Positions 48,454-57,752 of a stretch of DNA of 64,000 nt are shown one piece after another. A program made the position numbers and the translations under genes. The notes beneath the pieces are model-generated. The model did no database searches. It saw nothing but the letters and a program-made list of their open reading frames with translations, and was not told the origin of the DNA. Position 1 is the first letter of the stretch. Each line of letters opens with the position of its first letter. This DNA is from Novosphingobium rosa NBRC 15208 (GTDB lineage: Bacteria > Pseudomonadota > Alphaproteobacteria > Sphingomonadales > Sphingomonadaceae): the NCBI RefSeq assembly GCF_001598555.1, contig NZ_BCZE01000010.1, forward strand, positions 124,001-188,000, in the 5' to 3' direction.

Positions 48454-49083
48454 ATGCACGTCCCACCCAACATCCTGTCCGCCTTCGTGACGCTGCTTGT
48501 GACGATCGGCCCGGTCGAAACCGCCGTCGTCTTCGCAAGTCTCACCGCCGGCGTCCATCACGAGCAGCGTGGCAGCCTCGCCCGGCGCTCGATTCTGATC
48601 GCAGGCCTGGTCCTGTTGCTGTTTGCGACCGGCGGAGCCTTCGTGCTCTCGCTCCTGCATGTCTCTTTGTCTGCGTTTCGCTTCGCTGGCGGCATCTTGC
48701 TGTTTCTTCAGGCGTTGACGCTCACCTTCTCCAGTCCCGGTCTCTCTTCACTCAACTCCAAGGAACGGGAGGATGCGGAACGCCCGGGTGACATTGCCGT
48801 CTTCCCACTTGCGTTTCCTCTTATCGCCGGACCCGGGAGTTTGTCTGCCGCGGTGTTGGTCATGGGCCGGACGGCGGGATGGATCGAAGGCCTGAGCATT
48901 CTGGCCATGATTCTGGCCTGTATGCTGCTAACCTTTGGGGCGATGCGCGTGGCCGAGCGTTTGATCGCGGTTCTTGGAGCAACCGGCGCGGACGTCGTCA
49001 GCCGGATTTCCGGCGTGCTGTTGGCAGGGCTTGCAGCGCAATTCGTCTTTGACGGCTTGGCCAGTGCGCCGTTTATCCGGTGA
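48454..49083 (+). CDS. MarC-family integral membrane protein
   Basis: A 209-residue protein with about six membrane segments. MarC family features: FVTLLVTIGPVETAVVFASL near the N-terminus, RRSILIAGLVLLLFATGGAF, and the central IAVFPLAFPLIAGPGSLSAA motif (the usual P-L-A-x-P-x-x-x-G-P-G). Function is unsettled. The sequence drops in GC right after its stop (49084-49250), suggesting a module end. Confidence 0.9.
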   Translation: MHVPPNILSAFVTLLVTIGPVETAVVFASLTAGVHHEQRGSLARRSILIAGLVLLLFATGGAFVLSLLHVSLSAFRFAGGILLFLQALTLTFSSPGLSSLNSKEREDAERPGDIAVFPLAFPLIAGPGSLSAAVLVMGRTAGWIEGLSILAMILACMLLTFGAMRVAERLIAVLGATGADVVSRISGVLLAGLAAQFVFDGLASAPFIR

Positions 49084-49250
49084 GAAATTATTATATTTAA
49101 ACGGCAGTCTGAATTAGATATATTAATAAGCCGGGATGATAGTCCTATAAATTTATTAAATTGTGCAAAATTACCTCTGTTGTAGGTGCTATTCATAAAA
49201 ACTGTAAAGTGTGTGACCTTAGCGGCAAGCATGCGCGGATTTCGTTTAAT

Positions 49251-49523
49251 TTATCGAGGGGCATGGCGCGAAACTTTCGCCAACTGGGAAACAACTTCAG
49301 GCGGTCGCGCCAAGGTTTCGAGGAAATCCGCAAAGGCCTCGCGGCTCATGCGGACAGTGGTCTGTTCAAGCAATGGGGCGAAAGCGGCTATAACCGCCGC
49401 CTGCTTCACGAAATTCGCCCGCGAGCAACCCTGCAGAAACGCGGCACGATCGATCACCGTGAGATCCGCCGCAGGGACGCGAACTGAAATGCTCCGGCGA
49501 TCGTGATCGGAAGCACCGCTCAT
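49251..49523 (-). CDS. DUF1778 (TacA-type) antitoxin, toxin not seen
   Basis: A 90-residue protein with the DUF1778 ribbon-helix-helix: RRSISVRVPAADLTVIDRAA, CSRANFVKQAAVIAA and a C-terminal REAFADFLETLARPP that normally wraps the toxin. ATG at 49523. TacA antitoxins pair with a GNAT acetyltransferase toxin encoded directly downstream, overlapping. Here downstream (49100-49264) only a 23-codon frame follows, in AT-rich DNA, so the toxin has been lost or the system is solitary. It is divergent from the EcfG-like sigma gene. Confidence 0.8.
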   Translation of the reverse strand: MSGASDHDRRSISVRVPAADLTVIDRAAFLQGCSRANFVKQAAVIAAFAPLLEQTTVRMSREAFADFLETLARPPEVVSQLAKVSRHAPR

Positions 49524-49603
49524 AAACTGTCTCCATCGTTGACATCCACAAGTGTGAGGCTCCTTTACCTCGCGTGAAATACGCCGCAGGCAGGAAGCCA
49601 AGC

Positions 49604-49628
49604 GGAACCCCGGCCAATGACATTTGTT
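49604..49628 (+). promoter_or_regulatory. EcfG-type promoter
   Basis: GGAAC (49604-49608), 16 bases, TGTT (49625-49628), matching the general-stress sigma pattern GGAAC-N16-CGTT except for one base. It is 30 bases before the start of the EcfG-like sigma gene, implying autoregulation. Confidence 0.65.
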
Positions 49629-49657
49629 AGGTAGCCACGGATAATTCTGGAGGCACC

Positions 49658-50383
49658 GTGACTGGACAGCACGCAGGATCGAGTCAAGATCCCGCCATCA
49701 AGCCTGCTTCACATTCCGGCGGATTGCCTGATCAGGAACGCTCGGGCCAAATAGCGCCCGCAAAGAATCAAACCGAGGTTCTTCAGCTTTCAGATGCCGA
49801 TTTTCACAAGGAACTGACCGCAGTCATTCCTCATCTGCGCGCTTTTGCCCGCATGCTCTGCGGAGATCGCGACCGCGCGGACGACCTCGCTCAGGAGGCT
49901 TTGATGAAGGCCTGGGCCGCGCGAGGGAGCTTCAACGCCGGCACCAGATTCCGCGCATGGATCTACACCATCCTTCGGCATCATTATTTCGGTCAGATTC
50001 GCCGTGAGCGGTTTGTAGGCGACTATAGTGAAACCGAGGCGGAGCGAATTTTGACTATGCACGGATCTCAGGAAGGTCGCCTGGAAGCCGCCGACGTGTT
50101 GCGCGCCTTGGCTACCCTCCCACCCGCTCAGCGCGAAGTGCTGGTTCTCATGTGCATTGGCGGTGTTAGCTATGAGGAAGTCGCCGAAATTTGCGGCACT
50201 CCGCTTGGTACCGTGAAAAGCCGCATTGCCCGCGCTCGCGCTGCTTTGTCAGCCGCCATTGATGGCGGCATATTGCCCGACGCGCGCAGCAACTTCGATT
50301 TAAACGATGATGTTCACGATGCTTTCCTCGAAGAACTACAAAAGGTCGCGCCCGCGCAAATGGTGCGGCGGCCGGCGGCCTGA
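49658..50383 (+). CDS. EcfG-like general stress ECF sigma factor
   Basis: A 241-residue ECF sigma factor of the EcfG group. Region 2: ELTAVIPHLRAFARMLCGDR and DDLAQEALMKAWAARGSFN; region 4: LPPAQREVLVLMCIGGVSYE and EEVAEICGTPLGTVKSRIAR. It has a longer polar N-terminus (about 45 residues) than usual. GTG start at 49658 behind GGAGG. In alphaproteobacteria EcfG is released by PhyR-NepR partner switching; neither nepR nor phyR is adjacent, so this is likely an additional copy controlled by the core system. Promoter at 49604. Confidence 0.9.
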   Translation: MTGQHAGSSQDPAIKPASHSGGLPDQERSGQIAPAKNQTEVLQLSDADFHKELTAVIPHLRAFARMLCGDRDRADDLAQEALMKAWAARGSFNAGTRFRAWIYTILRHHYFGQIRRERFVGDYSETEAERILTMHGSQEGRLEAADVLRALATLPPAQREVLVLMCIGGVSYEEVAEICGTPLGTVKSRIARARAALSAAIDGGILPDARSNFDLNDDVHDAFLEELQKVAPAQMVRRPAA

Positions 50384-50553
50384 GGGATTTCCAGATTGAT
50401 TAACGCGGGTGCTTCATGGTTTCCAGCTTGTTCCGGACAGCGGACACCACGCATCAACCGTGACCGCCTACCAGGATTGATCAACCCTGCTGCAGCCACT
50501 GCCCGCGTGGGATAATTGTTGCCACGCTATCGTCGACGACAATTGCCGGGGGC

Positions 50554-50790
50554 ATGACCGCCAACATGGCCAAGCCCTTTGACCCCTGTGATTACATCAT
50601 CCGCTCGAAGCTCGGATTGTGGGCATCGAGCCGGCCATCACGCGCACGCTGGAGTTGCCCTGCGCTCTCAATTTCGCACAGTTGAACGAAATTCTCCAGG
50701 CCTCTTTCGGTTGGACCGACAGCCGTCTCCGTCAGTTTATCCTTGGGGGCCTGGTCGTCGGCGCGCCTGAGGTGATCGAGGGCGGCTACC
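50554..50790 (+). pseudogene. Plasmid pRiA4b ORF-3-like protein, frameshifted remnant
   Basis: Two frames together give the N-terminus of the pRiA4b ORF-3 family: MAKPFDPCDYIIRSKL in one frame, then IVGIEPAITRTLELPC and NEILQASFGWTDSRLRQF in the next. The shift is near 50617. The match stops by about 50790 (APEVIEGGY), well short of the family length of 170-200 residues. The remaining 50790-51009 and 50384-50553 show nothing. Confidence 0.75.
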
Positions 50791-51009
50791 GCGCAATTAT
50801 GAGCCAGCCAACACGGCTTTGCTTAAGCGCCCTGGGCGGTCACCGCTGGCGCTTTTGTCGTGGAGGGGGAGTAACGGTCTCCCAATCCCGGGGGATTTTC
50901 CCGTCAGGGAGCAACCGAGGCGGGCTGATACTGCTCGTGGTTGGGGTCCTGTCTCCCAATTCAGGAACTGTGCATAAAAAAATAACTTTGCTGACCGTAG
51001 AAAGGCGCA

Positions 51010-53607
51010 ATGGATTGCAGCAGTCACCCGCTCAATGAGTTTAATCGAATCGCCGCCTTGGCGCAGTCGGAGCTGATGGACTCCGCGCCTGAGCGCGAAT
51101 TCGATGACCTCACCAGGCTTGCGGCTAGCGCGCTTGGAGTGCGAAGCGCGGCGATCAGTCTGCTTGACGAGAAACGCCAGTGGTTCAAGGCTCGTCAGGG
51201 CATCCCCTTTAGCGAAACGTCACGCGAGGTGGCGTTCTGCAATTTTCCTCTGACCACCCGACAATCATTTGTGGTCGGTGACGCCTCGCGCGATGACAGG
51301 TTCCGAGACAATCCGTTGGTCACAGAGCCCGACGGAATTCGTTTTTACGCTGGCGTGCCCCTCATCATTGCTTCCGGGCATTGCCTCGGCACGCTTTGCG
51401 TGTTCGACCCAGTGCCGCGGGATGGGCTCACCGACAATGAGCGCAATGTGCTGGAGGACCTGGCCCAACTTGCCACAGACCTTATCGAGACACGGCGAAG
51501 TCGGCTGATGGGCGAAATCGCGGCGAAGGTGGTCGAGGCAACATCGGACGCGGTGCTGGCAGCCGACCATTCCGGCTGTATCGTTTACTGGAATTCGGCG
51601 GCGGAAAAATTGCTTGGCTGGACCGCCGACCAGGCCCTTGGCCGCGACGTCGAACTCATCATTCCTCAGCGCTATAAGGACATATTTGCGCGCGCGGCGC
51701 GGGGCGGTCCCGCCCGTCTCGTTGGCACGCATCTCGAGTTGCCGGGACTGCGGTCGGATGGCGGTGAAGTACCCCTTGGACTGTCGTTGACGAGGTGGGG
51801 TGACCCGGCATCGAACGGCGGCTTCGCCGCTATCGCGCGGGACATCAGCGAACGGAAGGCGCATGAGGCGGAGAAGGCACGCGCAGCAAAATTTCTCGAC
51901 AGTGTCGTCAGCAATTTACCAGTGATGCTGTTTGTCCGTGAGACCCAATCCCGCAAATACGTCATGATCAATCGTGCTGCCGAAGAGGTGCTTGGTCGCA
52001 AGGCTAAGGATATCATCGGTAAGACCGATGAGGAGGTTCTGCCTCATTTGGCGGCCAGCCTGCAGCGACGGGATGATGAGGCACTGGCATCGCCCGGTCG
52101 TCACATTCACGAAGGCATTTACCGCCACCATGATGGTCGGCCCATTCATTTGAGAACCACTCGCGCCGTCATCGATGGTCCCGACGGGCCCGACCAACTC
52201 ATGCTCTGGGTTTCCGAGGATGTCACTGACGTCAAAGGAGCCCAGGCTGAAATTAACAAGCTCGCAAAAACGGATTCTCTTACTGGCCTGCTGAACCGTT
52301 TTAGCTTTGCTGAACGGCTCAACCGGTTGACGGACGCCAAGGTGCCTTTCGCCTTGCTGAGCATCGATCTTTATCGCTTCAAGGCGGTGAACGACCAGTT
52401 TGGTCACCTGGTCGGCGACGATATCCTGGCAAGGATCGCTGAGCGTATCCGTGACAGCGTCGGCCCGGCGGATTGGGTGGCTCGCGTTGGAAGTGATGAT
52501 TTCGCCGTCGTCTTGTTAGGTGGCGATCTGCGTGAGCGGGCTCAAGCTGTTGCTCGCGCCATTGTTAGGGCTATCGAGGAGCCGGTACGCGGTAAATGGG
52601 CCGTTGCCAACGTCGGCGCTTGCATTGGTGTCGCCCTATTTCCAGAAAATGGCGTCGACGCGGAGGACATCCGGCAAAGTGTCGATGTCGCGCTCTATCG
52701 CGCGAAGAGCAGCGGTCGGGGCCATATCTGCTTTTTCAGCGCAGAAATGGATTCCGTCATGCGTGATCGCCGGATTCTTGAGAAGGATCTAAGAGCGGCG
52801 ATCGAGGCAGACGAAATCACTCTGTATTATCAGCCTATTCTCGAAGTCCGTTCAGGTCGAATTAGCGGTGTGGAGGCTCTGGCGCGGTGGCGCCATCCCT
52901 CCCGTGGGTTCATCGCGCCCGACCTGTTCATTTCGATGGCTGAGGAGTGTGGTCTTATCGGTCAACTCGGGCGGCGCATGCTCCAGCGTGCGTGCGAGGA
53001 GGTGAAGTCTTGGGGCAGCGACATCTGTGTCGCCGTTAACTTGTCTCCCCTGCAGTTTCTTTCGGGACATCTCATTGACCACGTCAAAGAGGCCCTCGAC
53101 CAAAGCGGATTGCCAGCGGAACGTTTGCAACTTGAAGTGACTGAGGGTCTCGTCATTCAAGACGTCGCTGGGACGTTTACACAGCTTGAAGCCTTGCGCG
53201 CCTTGGGTATCCAGATCCTTATCGACGATTTTGGCGTCGGCTATTCGTCACTATCCTATTTCCAGCGCTTCCAGTTCGACAAGGTTAAAATTGATCGCTC
53301 TTTCGTTAACGAGATGTCGATGTCGTCGACAGCCACCGCGATCATCAGGGCGGTTACCTGTCTGGGCGCTGAAATCGGGATGGGAATCGTCGCTGAGGGC
53401 GTCGAAACCAAAGAGCAGGCCGCAACCCTGATTGAACTGGGGTGTACTCATTTGCAAGGCTATCTGATCGGTCCTCCCGCTCCGCCCAAGGATCGGACGG
53501 TATGCTCCATGCAGGCTGAGTGGGAACTCAATTTACGCGTTCCGCTCGAAACAGAATGCAGCAGTCTCGCCTGCCTAAATACTCAATCATCCCTTCATTC
53601 AGCCTGA
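51010..53607 (+). CDS. GAF-PAS-PAS-GGDEF-EAL c-di-GMP signalling protein
   Basis: An 865-residue soluble protein without membrane segments. GAF domain about residues 20-155 (LGVRSAAISLLDEKRQWFKA, FYAGVPLIIASGHCLGTLCV), two PAS domains about 165-290 and 295-415, a GGDEF domain from DSLTGLLNRFSF near 422 and an EAL domain from about 590. The cyclase motif reads GSDDF rather than GG(D/E)EF, so cyclase activity is doubtful; the EAL motif GVEALARW and DDFGVGYSSLSYF are intact. It is therefore most likely a c-di-GMP phosphodiesterase tuned by GAF/PAS input. ATG at 51010; upstream signals are poor. Confidence 0.93.
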   Translation: MDCSSHPLNEFNRIAALAQSELMDSAPEREFDDLTRLAASALGVRSAAISLLDEKRQWFKARQGIPFSETSREVAFCNFPLTTRQSFVVGDASRDDRFRDNPLVTEPDGIRFYAGVPLIIASGHCLGTLCVFDPVPRDGLTDNERNVLEDLAQLATDLIETRRSRLMGEIAAKVVEATSDAVLAADHSGCIVYWNSAAEKLLGWTADQALGRDVELIIPQRYKDIFARAARGGPARLVGTHLELPGLRSDGGEVPLGLSLTRWGDPASNGGFAAIARDISERKAHEAEKARAAKFLDSVVSNLPVMLFVRETQSRKYVMINRAAEEVLGRKAKDIIGKTDEEVLPHLAASLQRRDDEALASPGRHIHEGIYRHHDGRPIHLRTTRAVIDGPDGPDQLMLWVSEDVTDVKGAQAEINKLAKTDSLTGLLNRFSFAERLNRLTDAKVPFALLSIDLYRFKAVNDQFGHLVGDDILARIAERIRDSVGPADWVARVGSDDFAVVLLGGDLRERAQAVARAIVRAIEEPVRGKWAVANVGACIGVALFPENGVDAEDIRQSVDVALYRAKSSGRGHICFFSAEMDSVMRDRRILEKDLRAAIEADEITLYYQPILEVRSGRISGVEALARWRHPSRGFIAPDLFISMAEECGLIGQLGRRMLQRACEEVKSWGSDICVAVNLSPLQFLSGHLIDHVKEALDQSGLPAERLQLEVTEGLVIQDVAGTFTQLEALRALGIQILIDDFGVGYSSLSYFQRFQFDKVKIDRSFVNEMSMSSTATAIIRAVTCLGAEIGMGIVAEGVETKEQAATLIELGCTHLQGYLIGPPAPPKDRTVCSMQAEWELNLRVPLETECSSLACLNTQSSLHSA

Positions 53608-53999
53608 CGCCACCGACCTCCCGCGAGGTGGTGAGGGCACCGGCGTTGGCGAGCCATCCTTCGGTAAGCAACTGGTATCGGGATAGGTTCGCGCCATCCG
53701 CGATGTTCGAAGACTCACGGGGATCGGCGTATTCGTCGTTCAGTCGACGTCATCTCCCCGTTGAGTCGGGCACCGAGGTGAGTGGCGCGGCCCGGTCATC
53801 TTCCGCGCATCGTTGAGGTGGATGATGCGATTGGCAAGGGTGGGCATGAAGGTTCTCTCTAAACTGTCATGCCGTTATCGCCGCTCAGCCTTGAGGCCCG
53901 GAGGTAGAAAATGCGAGCATCCATTCACCTGCTTTGGGCGCGCGACAGAGATGACGCACGGCAGTCAGCGCCGTTCGCTTTAGGCTGAACTCCTGACGC
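53608..53999. other. Intergenic stretch after the GGDEF-EAL gene
   Basis: 390 bases. One 35-codon minus-strand ORF (53740-53847, MPTLANRIIHLNDARKMTGP at its start, with AGAGAG upstream) is the only candidate and has no recognisable family. CATTCAGCCTGACG near 53594 repeats the string near 42656. Confidence 0.4.
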
Positions 54000-54236
54000 T
54001 CATTCCGTGTCGTTGTCCGGATCTGATCTAAAGTTGGCCTCGACCCAGGCCGCATCGAACTTTTGTCCCATGTATTCGATCCACAATTCGCTCCCATCCT
54101 TGGCCAGCGACATCTTCCTAAGGACCTTAGCGCAACTGCCGAAAGCGTCATCGAAGATAGGGAGAACGACGCCCTGCTTGTTCTGCACAAAAAGCGTGGC
54201 CGCCTCTTTCGCGGTGGGAAGGGTCTGCGGATTCAT
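54000..54236 (-). CDS. Hypothetical small protein
   Basis: A 78-residue soluble acidic protein (MNPQTLPTAKEAATLFVQNK at the start). Amino-acid composition is protein-like, with an alternating hydrophobic pattern in VVLPIFDDAFGSCAKVL and SELWIEYMGQKFDAAW. No family recognised. It lies next to an IS21 fragment, so it may be a passenger gene. Confidence 0.5.
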   Translation of the reverse strand: MNPQTLPTAKEAATLFVQNKQGVVLPIFDDAFGSCAKVLRKMSLAKDGSELWIEYMGQKFDAAWVEANFRSDPDNDTE

Positions 54237-54240
54237 TGGG

Positions 54241-54468
54241 TTACTCGCGCTTGTTCCTTGGGTTACCGGAAGCGGAAATGCCTTGGTGCGCTATGAACGG
54301 CAAGATTGCGATTGGGTTCCAGCGCGAAGCCCGCATCCCGCCGCGCGCAATACTCCGCTCATCCCAAAAATTGTTGCGCGACAGCCCCAAATCTCGCGCT
54401 ATCGCCTCGATAGGCTTCCCGTCCCGGTATTCCCGACGGATCCTTGTAATCGTCTCCACTACCAACAT
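54241..54468 (-). pseudogene. IS21-family istA fragment
   Basis: The first 32 codons from 54468, MLVVETITRIRREYRDGKPI and EAIARDLGLSRN, match the N-terminal helix-turn-helix of IS21 IstA transposases (about 500 residues). After that the frame encodes unrelated sequence and stops at 54241. The downstream IstA body and IstB are missing. Confidence 0.75.
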
Positions 54469-54520
54469 CCCTGTACCCGCCGTCCAAAACACAAACGGCG
54501 GCGCTTGTCATGATGAAATG

Positions 54521-54590
54521 AAGGGGGGCAATTTTAGACGCTGATCACCCCGCTAAAGGGGTCAATTTCGCGCGCCGCTCCACACTGGAA
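54521..54590. repeat. IS21-type terminal repeats
   Basis: Two related units, AAGGGGGGCAATTTTAGACG (from 54521) and AAAGGGGTCAATTTCGCGCG (from 54555), follow each other upstream of istA, as at IS21-family ends. A third, GGGTCACATCTCAATGGC (about 56219), lies on the far side of the IS3 element, so that element probably inserted into this end. Confidence 0.6.
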
Positions 54591-56208
54591 AAGGGGGATG
54601 CGGATGAAAACTTGGACTGTTCACGCGTTAAAGCCAAGGCTTCGTCGATACACGATCGGGCTCCGGGCCCCCAGTGACAATTTGATGCGCTTCTCATTGT
54701 ACCACCTGATGTAGGCATCAACCTCGCGGATAAACTGCGTGATTGTAATGGTCTGCCAGTCTCGGGGGTAAAAGAGCTCCTTTTTCAAGCGACCAAAGAA
54801 GCCTTCGCATGCGGCATTATCTTGTGAGCACCCTTTGCGGGACATTGAACGAACCAGATTCGCATTGCTGATGCGGGTGAGCCAGCCCGGCCGGCGATAA
54901 TGAGCACCACGATCTGAATGAACGATTGTCCGGGCGTTGGCATCGGGAACTGTCTTTATGGCGGCATCCAGCATCGTATTGACCAGGCTTGCATTTGGTT
55001 GGGTTCCAATGGACCAACTGATCACCATGCCATCAAAGCAATCTATGATGGGCGAGAGGTACACCTTGCCGGCGGGGATCTGGAATTCGGTGATGTCCGT
55101 CAGCCATTTTTCGTTTGGTGCTTCTGCATGGAAGTCTCTGTTGACCAGGTTCTCAGAGGCTGGACTGATTTCCCCCAGGTAAGATCCAAAGCGCCGCCGC
55201 CGTGGTCTGGCGGCGATCAAATGCTCCTGTTTCATCAATCGCTGTACGACCTTTTCCGAGATGGTCACACTTTGCCTGGCCAGCGAGGCCTGCAGTCTAC
55301 GATACCCGTAGCAGCGATGGTTGCTTTCGAAGATTTCGGCCAGGCTACGGCGGACGGTGACGTACTTGTCTGCCAAATTTGCACGAGCGTGATGATAGAA
55401 ATATGAGCTTCGCGCGAGCCTTAATTGCACGAGCAATTCCGGCAACCGATAGGCATTCTTGAGGGCGTCAACCAGCTGAGTCTTCTTTCAATTATTCAGA
55501 ATCTGAAGATCGACGCCCAGGCCCTTTTTTTTTTTTAGAAGTTCATTGGCCTTCCTCAACAGGTCACGCTCAAGCTGCAATTGGCGGAGATCGCGTTGAA
55601 GAGCGTCAAGCTGTCGCTCGAGTTCCTCCCGCTCAGGTGCCTCTGCAGAGGTCTTGCTGCGTTTCATGGATGCGACAGCATCATGACTGAGTAACTCATC
55701 TCTCCAGTTGTACAGCGTCGACCGGCATACGCCTAGCCGGTCGGCAACCTGTTGGGCGCTTGCCTCTCCACTGCAAAGCCCGACCACACCGGCTTGCTTC
55801 ATCGCCTCAGGATGGGCCGGTCGCCAGGATCGACCGGCCATCAATGCTCTCGTCTCCGGGAAAGCTTCCCGAACCCATGCCGTCAGAGTCCCACGACCGG
55901 GATAACCCAAGGCTCTCATTGTCGCAGAGATACAGCGATCATGCGTACGGTAGTGCTCGAGCGCAGCCTGCTTCTGATCCTGAGAATACTTCGGGACCCG
56001 AGCCACACAGCGAACGAGCAGGCCGCGAAGCTGCTCGTGCTCACGACACCAGTTCTTCAGCGCGTTCTTAGTGGGATAACCCAACTGTCGGATCGTCGCC
56101 TTAACCTGTTTGCCAAGCTGGATATATAGCTCGACCGCGCGAATCCTGTCTGCATGAGAGTACATGAACTACCTCCTGGTGGTCCAAGTTTTCATCCGCA
56201 TCCCCCTT
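54591..56208 (-). mobile_element. IS3-family insertion sequence
   Basis: Perfect 27-bp terminal inverted repeats bound it: AAGGGGGATGCGGATGAAAA plus CTTGGAC at 54591-54617, and the reverse complement at 56182-56208. Length is 1618 bases. The transposase between them is broken by an in-frame stop. No target duplication is evident at the flanks. Confidence 0.9.
54621..56165 (-). pseudogene. IS3-family transposase with in-frame TGA
   Basis: Both parts read in the same frame. The N-terminal part (55491-56165) has two helix-turn-helix units (RAVELYIQLGKQVKATIRQL and a second near SAQQVADRLGVCRSTLYNWR) and a leucine-zipper stretch. After LQILNN there is a TGA at 55488-55490, and the frame goes on with KKTQLVDALKNAYRLPELLV into the integrase domain. 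That domain has NEKWLTDITEFQI (Asp), IVHSDRGAHYR (Asp) and AACEGFFGRLKKELF (Glu), the DDE triad. Related transposases that I recall read Arg where the TGA stands. A 12-A run at 55525-55536 on the coding strand is prone to slippage. Confidence 0.85.
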
Positions 56209-56239
56209 ATCAGCTCCCCGGGTCACATCTCAATGGCAA

Positions 56240-56392
56240 TCAACAGCCAAGGGCAGGATGGTTGAACCGGGCCTACTGGCCCCCTCCCTTTGAAAGGGAC
56301 TCAAGAAGGATGAAGGCCGCCTCGGGATCGATGCCTTGGCGCGCCGCGGCGCTATCGAGGTTAGCCCTTCCTTTTTCGCTCAAGTCTCGCAT
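56240..56392 (-). pseudogene. SHOCT-like small protein remnant
   Basis: From the ATG at 56392 (AGGAG upstream): MRDLSEKGRANLDSAAARQG and EAAFILLESLSKGGGQ, then TAG at 56273-56275, then in the same frame ARFNHPALG before another stop. SHOCT-type small proteins commonly carry a GGGTMAQFNHPELGG-like segment at this place, so the in-frame TAG breaks an old gene, and the IS region cuts its end. A 39-residue product is still possible. Confidence 0.55.
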
Positions 56393-56488
56393 CGTCTCGC
56401 TCCTCTGCTGTTGCTCGCAGGGTGGAGAGGGAAGCAATGATCGACCGCCCGGTTCCGTGAAACAGCCCGGGCGACAAACAGCCCCGCC

Positions 56489-57310
56489 TCATCCGCACTC
56501 GTGGTCGCCGATTTCGGCAACACCGTCTGGCGGGTGAGCGCGAAGCGACCTTGATGGCGGCTTCGCGTCGGGCGCGAAGAAACCCAGCGTCTGATAGCCC
56601 CAATAGTTGGAGAGGCCCTTGTCGATCAGCATGCGGTCATCAAGGAAGAACTGGCAGGGCAGCAGCTCGATGGCGGTGACGCCCAGCCGGGTGAGATGCT
56701 CCAGAATGGCATCGCAGGACATGCCCGCATAGGTGTCGCGCAGCGCCTCGGGCACGCCGGGGTGCTGCATGGTGAGGCAGCGCACATGGGCCTCGTATAT
56801 GATGGTTTCGCTCCAGGGGCGGCGCATGGCCTTGTCGCCTTCCCAGTCGAACTGCGGTTCCTCGACGATGCCTTTGGCTATGAAGGGAGCGGAATCGCGG
56901 GTGTCGAAACTGCCGGGATCGCCCGAGGCAAGGTCATAGCCCCAGAGCGCATCGTCCCAGGTGATGCGGCCCGCCGTGGCGCGGGAATAGGGATCGAGCA
57001 GCAGCTTGTTGGGGTTGAAGCGATGGCCCTGCGCCGGATCGTAGGGCCCATGGGCGCGGTAGCCATATTGCCGGCCGGGGCGGATGCCGGGCAGATAGCC
57101 GGAGAACACCGGCCCCTCGCGATGGGGAAGTTCGAGCCGCTGCTCGTCCCTGCCGCCGGGGCCGAACAGGCATAGCTCGATGGCCTGGGCATTTTCCGAG
57201 AACACCGCGAAATGCGTGCCATGGCCATCGAAGACCGCGCCCATATCGGGATAAATGCGATCGGGCTTGATGAAATCGGGAGAGCTGGCAGCGGGCGCGT
57301 GCGGCGTCAT
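56489..57310 (-). pseudogene. glgX: Truncated glycogen debranching enzyme GlgX
   Basis: A 273-codon frame whose first 255 codons are GlgX: GAVFDGHGTHFAVFSENAQA (CBM48), PGRQYGYRAHGPYDPAQGHR, FNPNKLLLDPYSRATAG and the start of the GH13 barrel (YEAHVRCLTMQHPGVP, NYWGYQTLGFFAPD). It breaks off after FFAPDAK; the last 18 codons are unrelated. Full GlgX is about 650-750 residues, so the catalytic residues are missing and it cannot work. The break near 56560 marks a deletion or insertion boundary of the mobile region. Confidence 0.88.
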
Positions 57311-57752
57311 GGAGGGGCTCCCGGAGGCAGGATACGGGGCAGGTGATGATCGGCCAGACCCGGCGGACTGAAGCCTCGCGTCACTCGAGACGGAGATATT
57401 TGTAAGATATCCTTCACGACCACCGGGGGTCCACTCTGGAACCCTGTCGTGGCCGAAGGGCCGTCACGTCTGGCGGCACAGCCGCGCAAGATATGCGTGA
57501 GAAACTCAGATTTTTCGCAGCCTTCCCGCGTTCATTTCTTTGGCCGGAGATGTGTGGAAAGCACTCCCTTGATAGATTGGCTCGATTACCAACGTGTACA
57601 AGGCGTTTTTGACCTGATCGGTAGCTGCCGGTCGATCAAACGAAATTGACGGGGTTGGACCAGCAGGCTTCGGGGACATGCCCCGCGGACGTATAGCAAT
57701 GTGAACAGAGCAAGTGGGTTGATCGGGGTCCTAGACAGCACAATGCCCAAGC
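57311..57752. other. Intergenic stretch upstream of glgX remnant
   Basis: 440 bases between the divergent side of glgX and the stop of the chemoreceptor. No gene or clear hairpin terminator was recognised. Confidence 0.5.
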
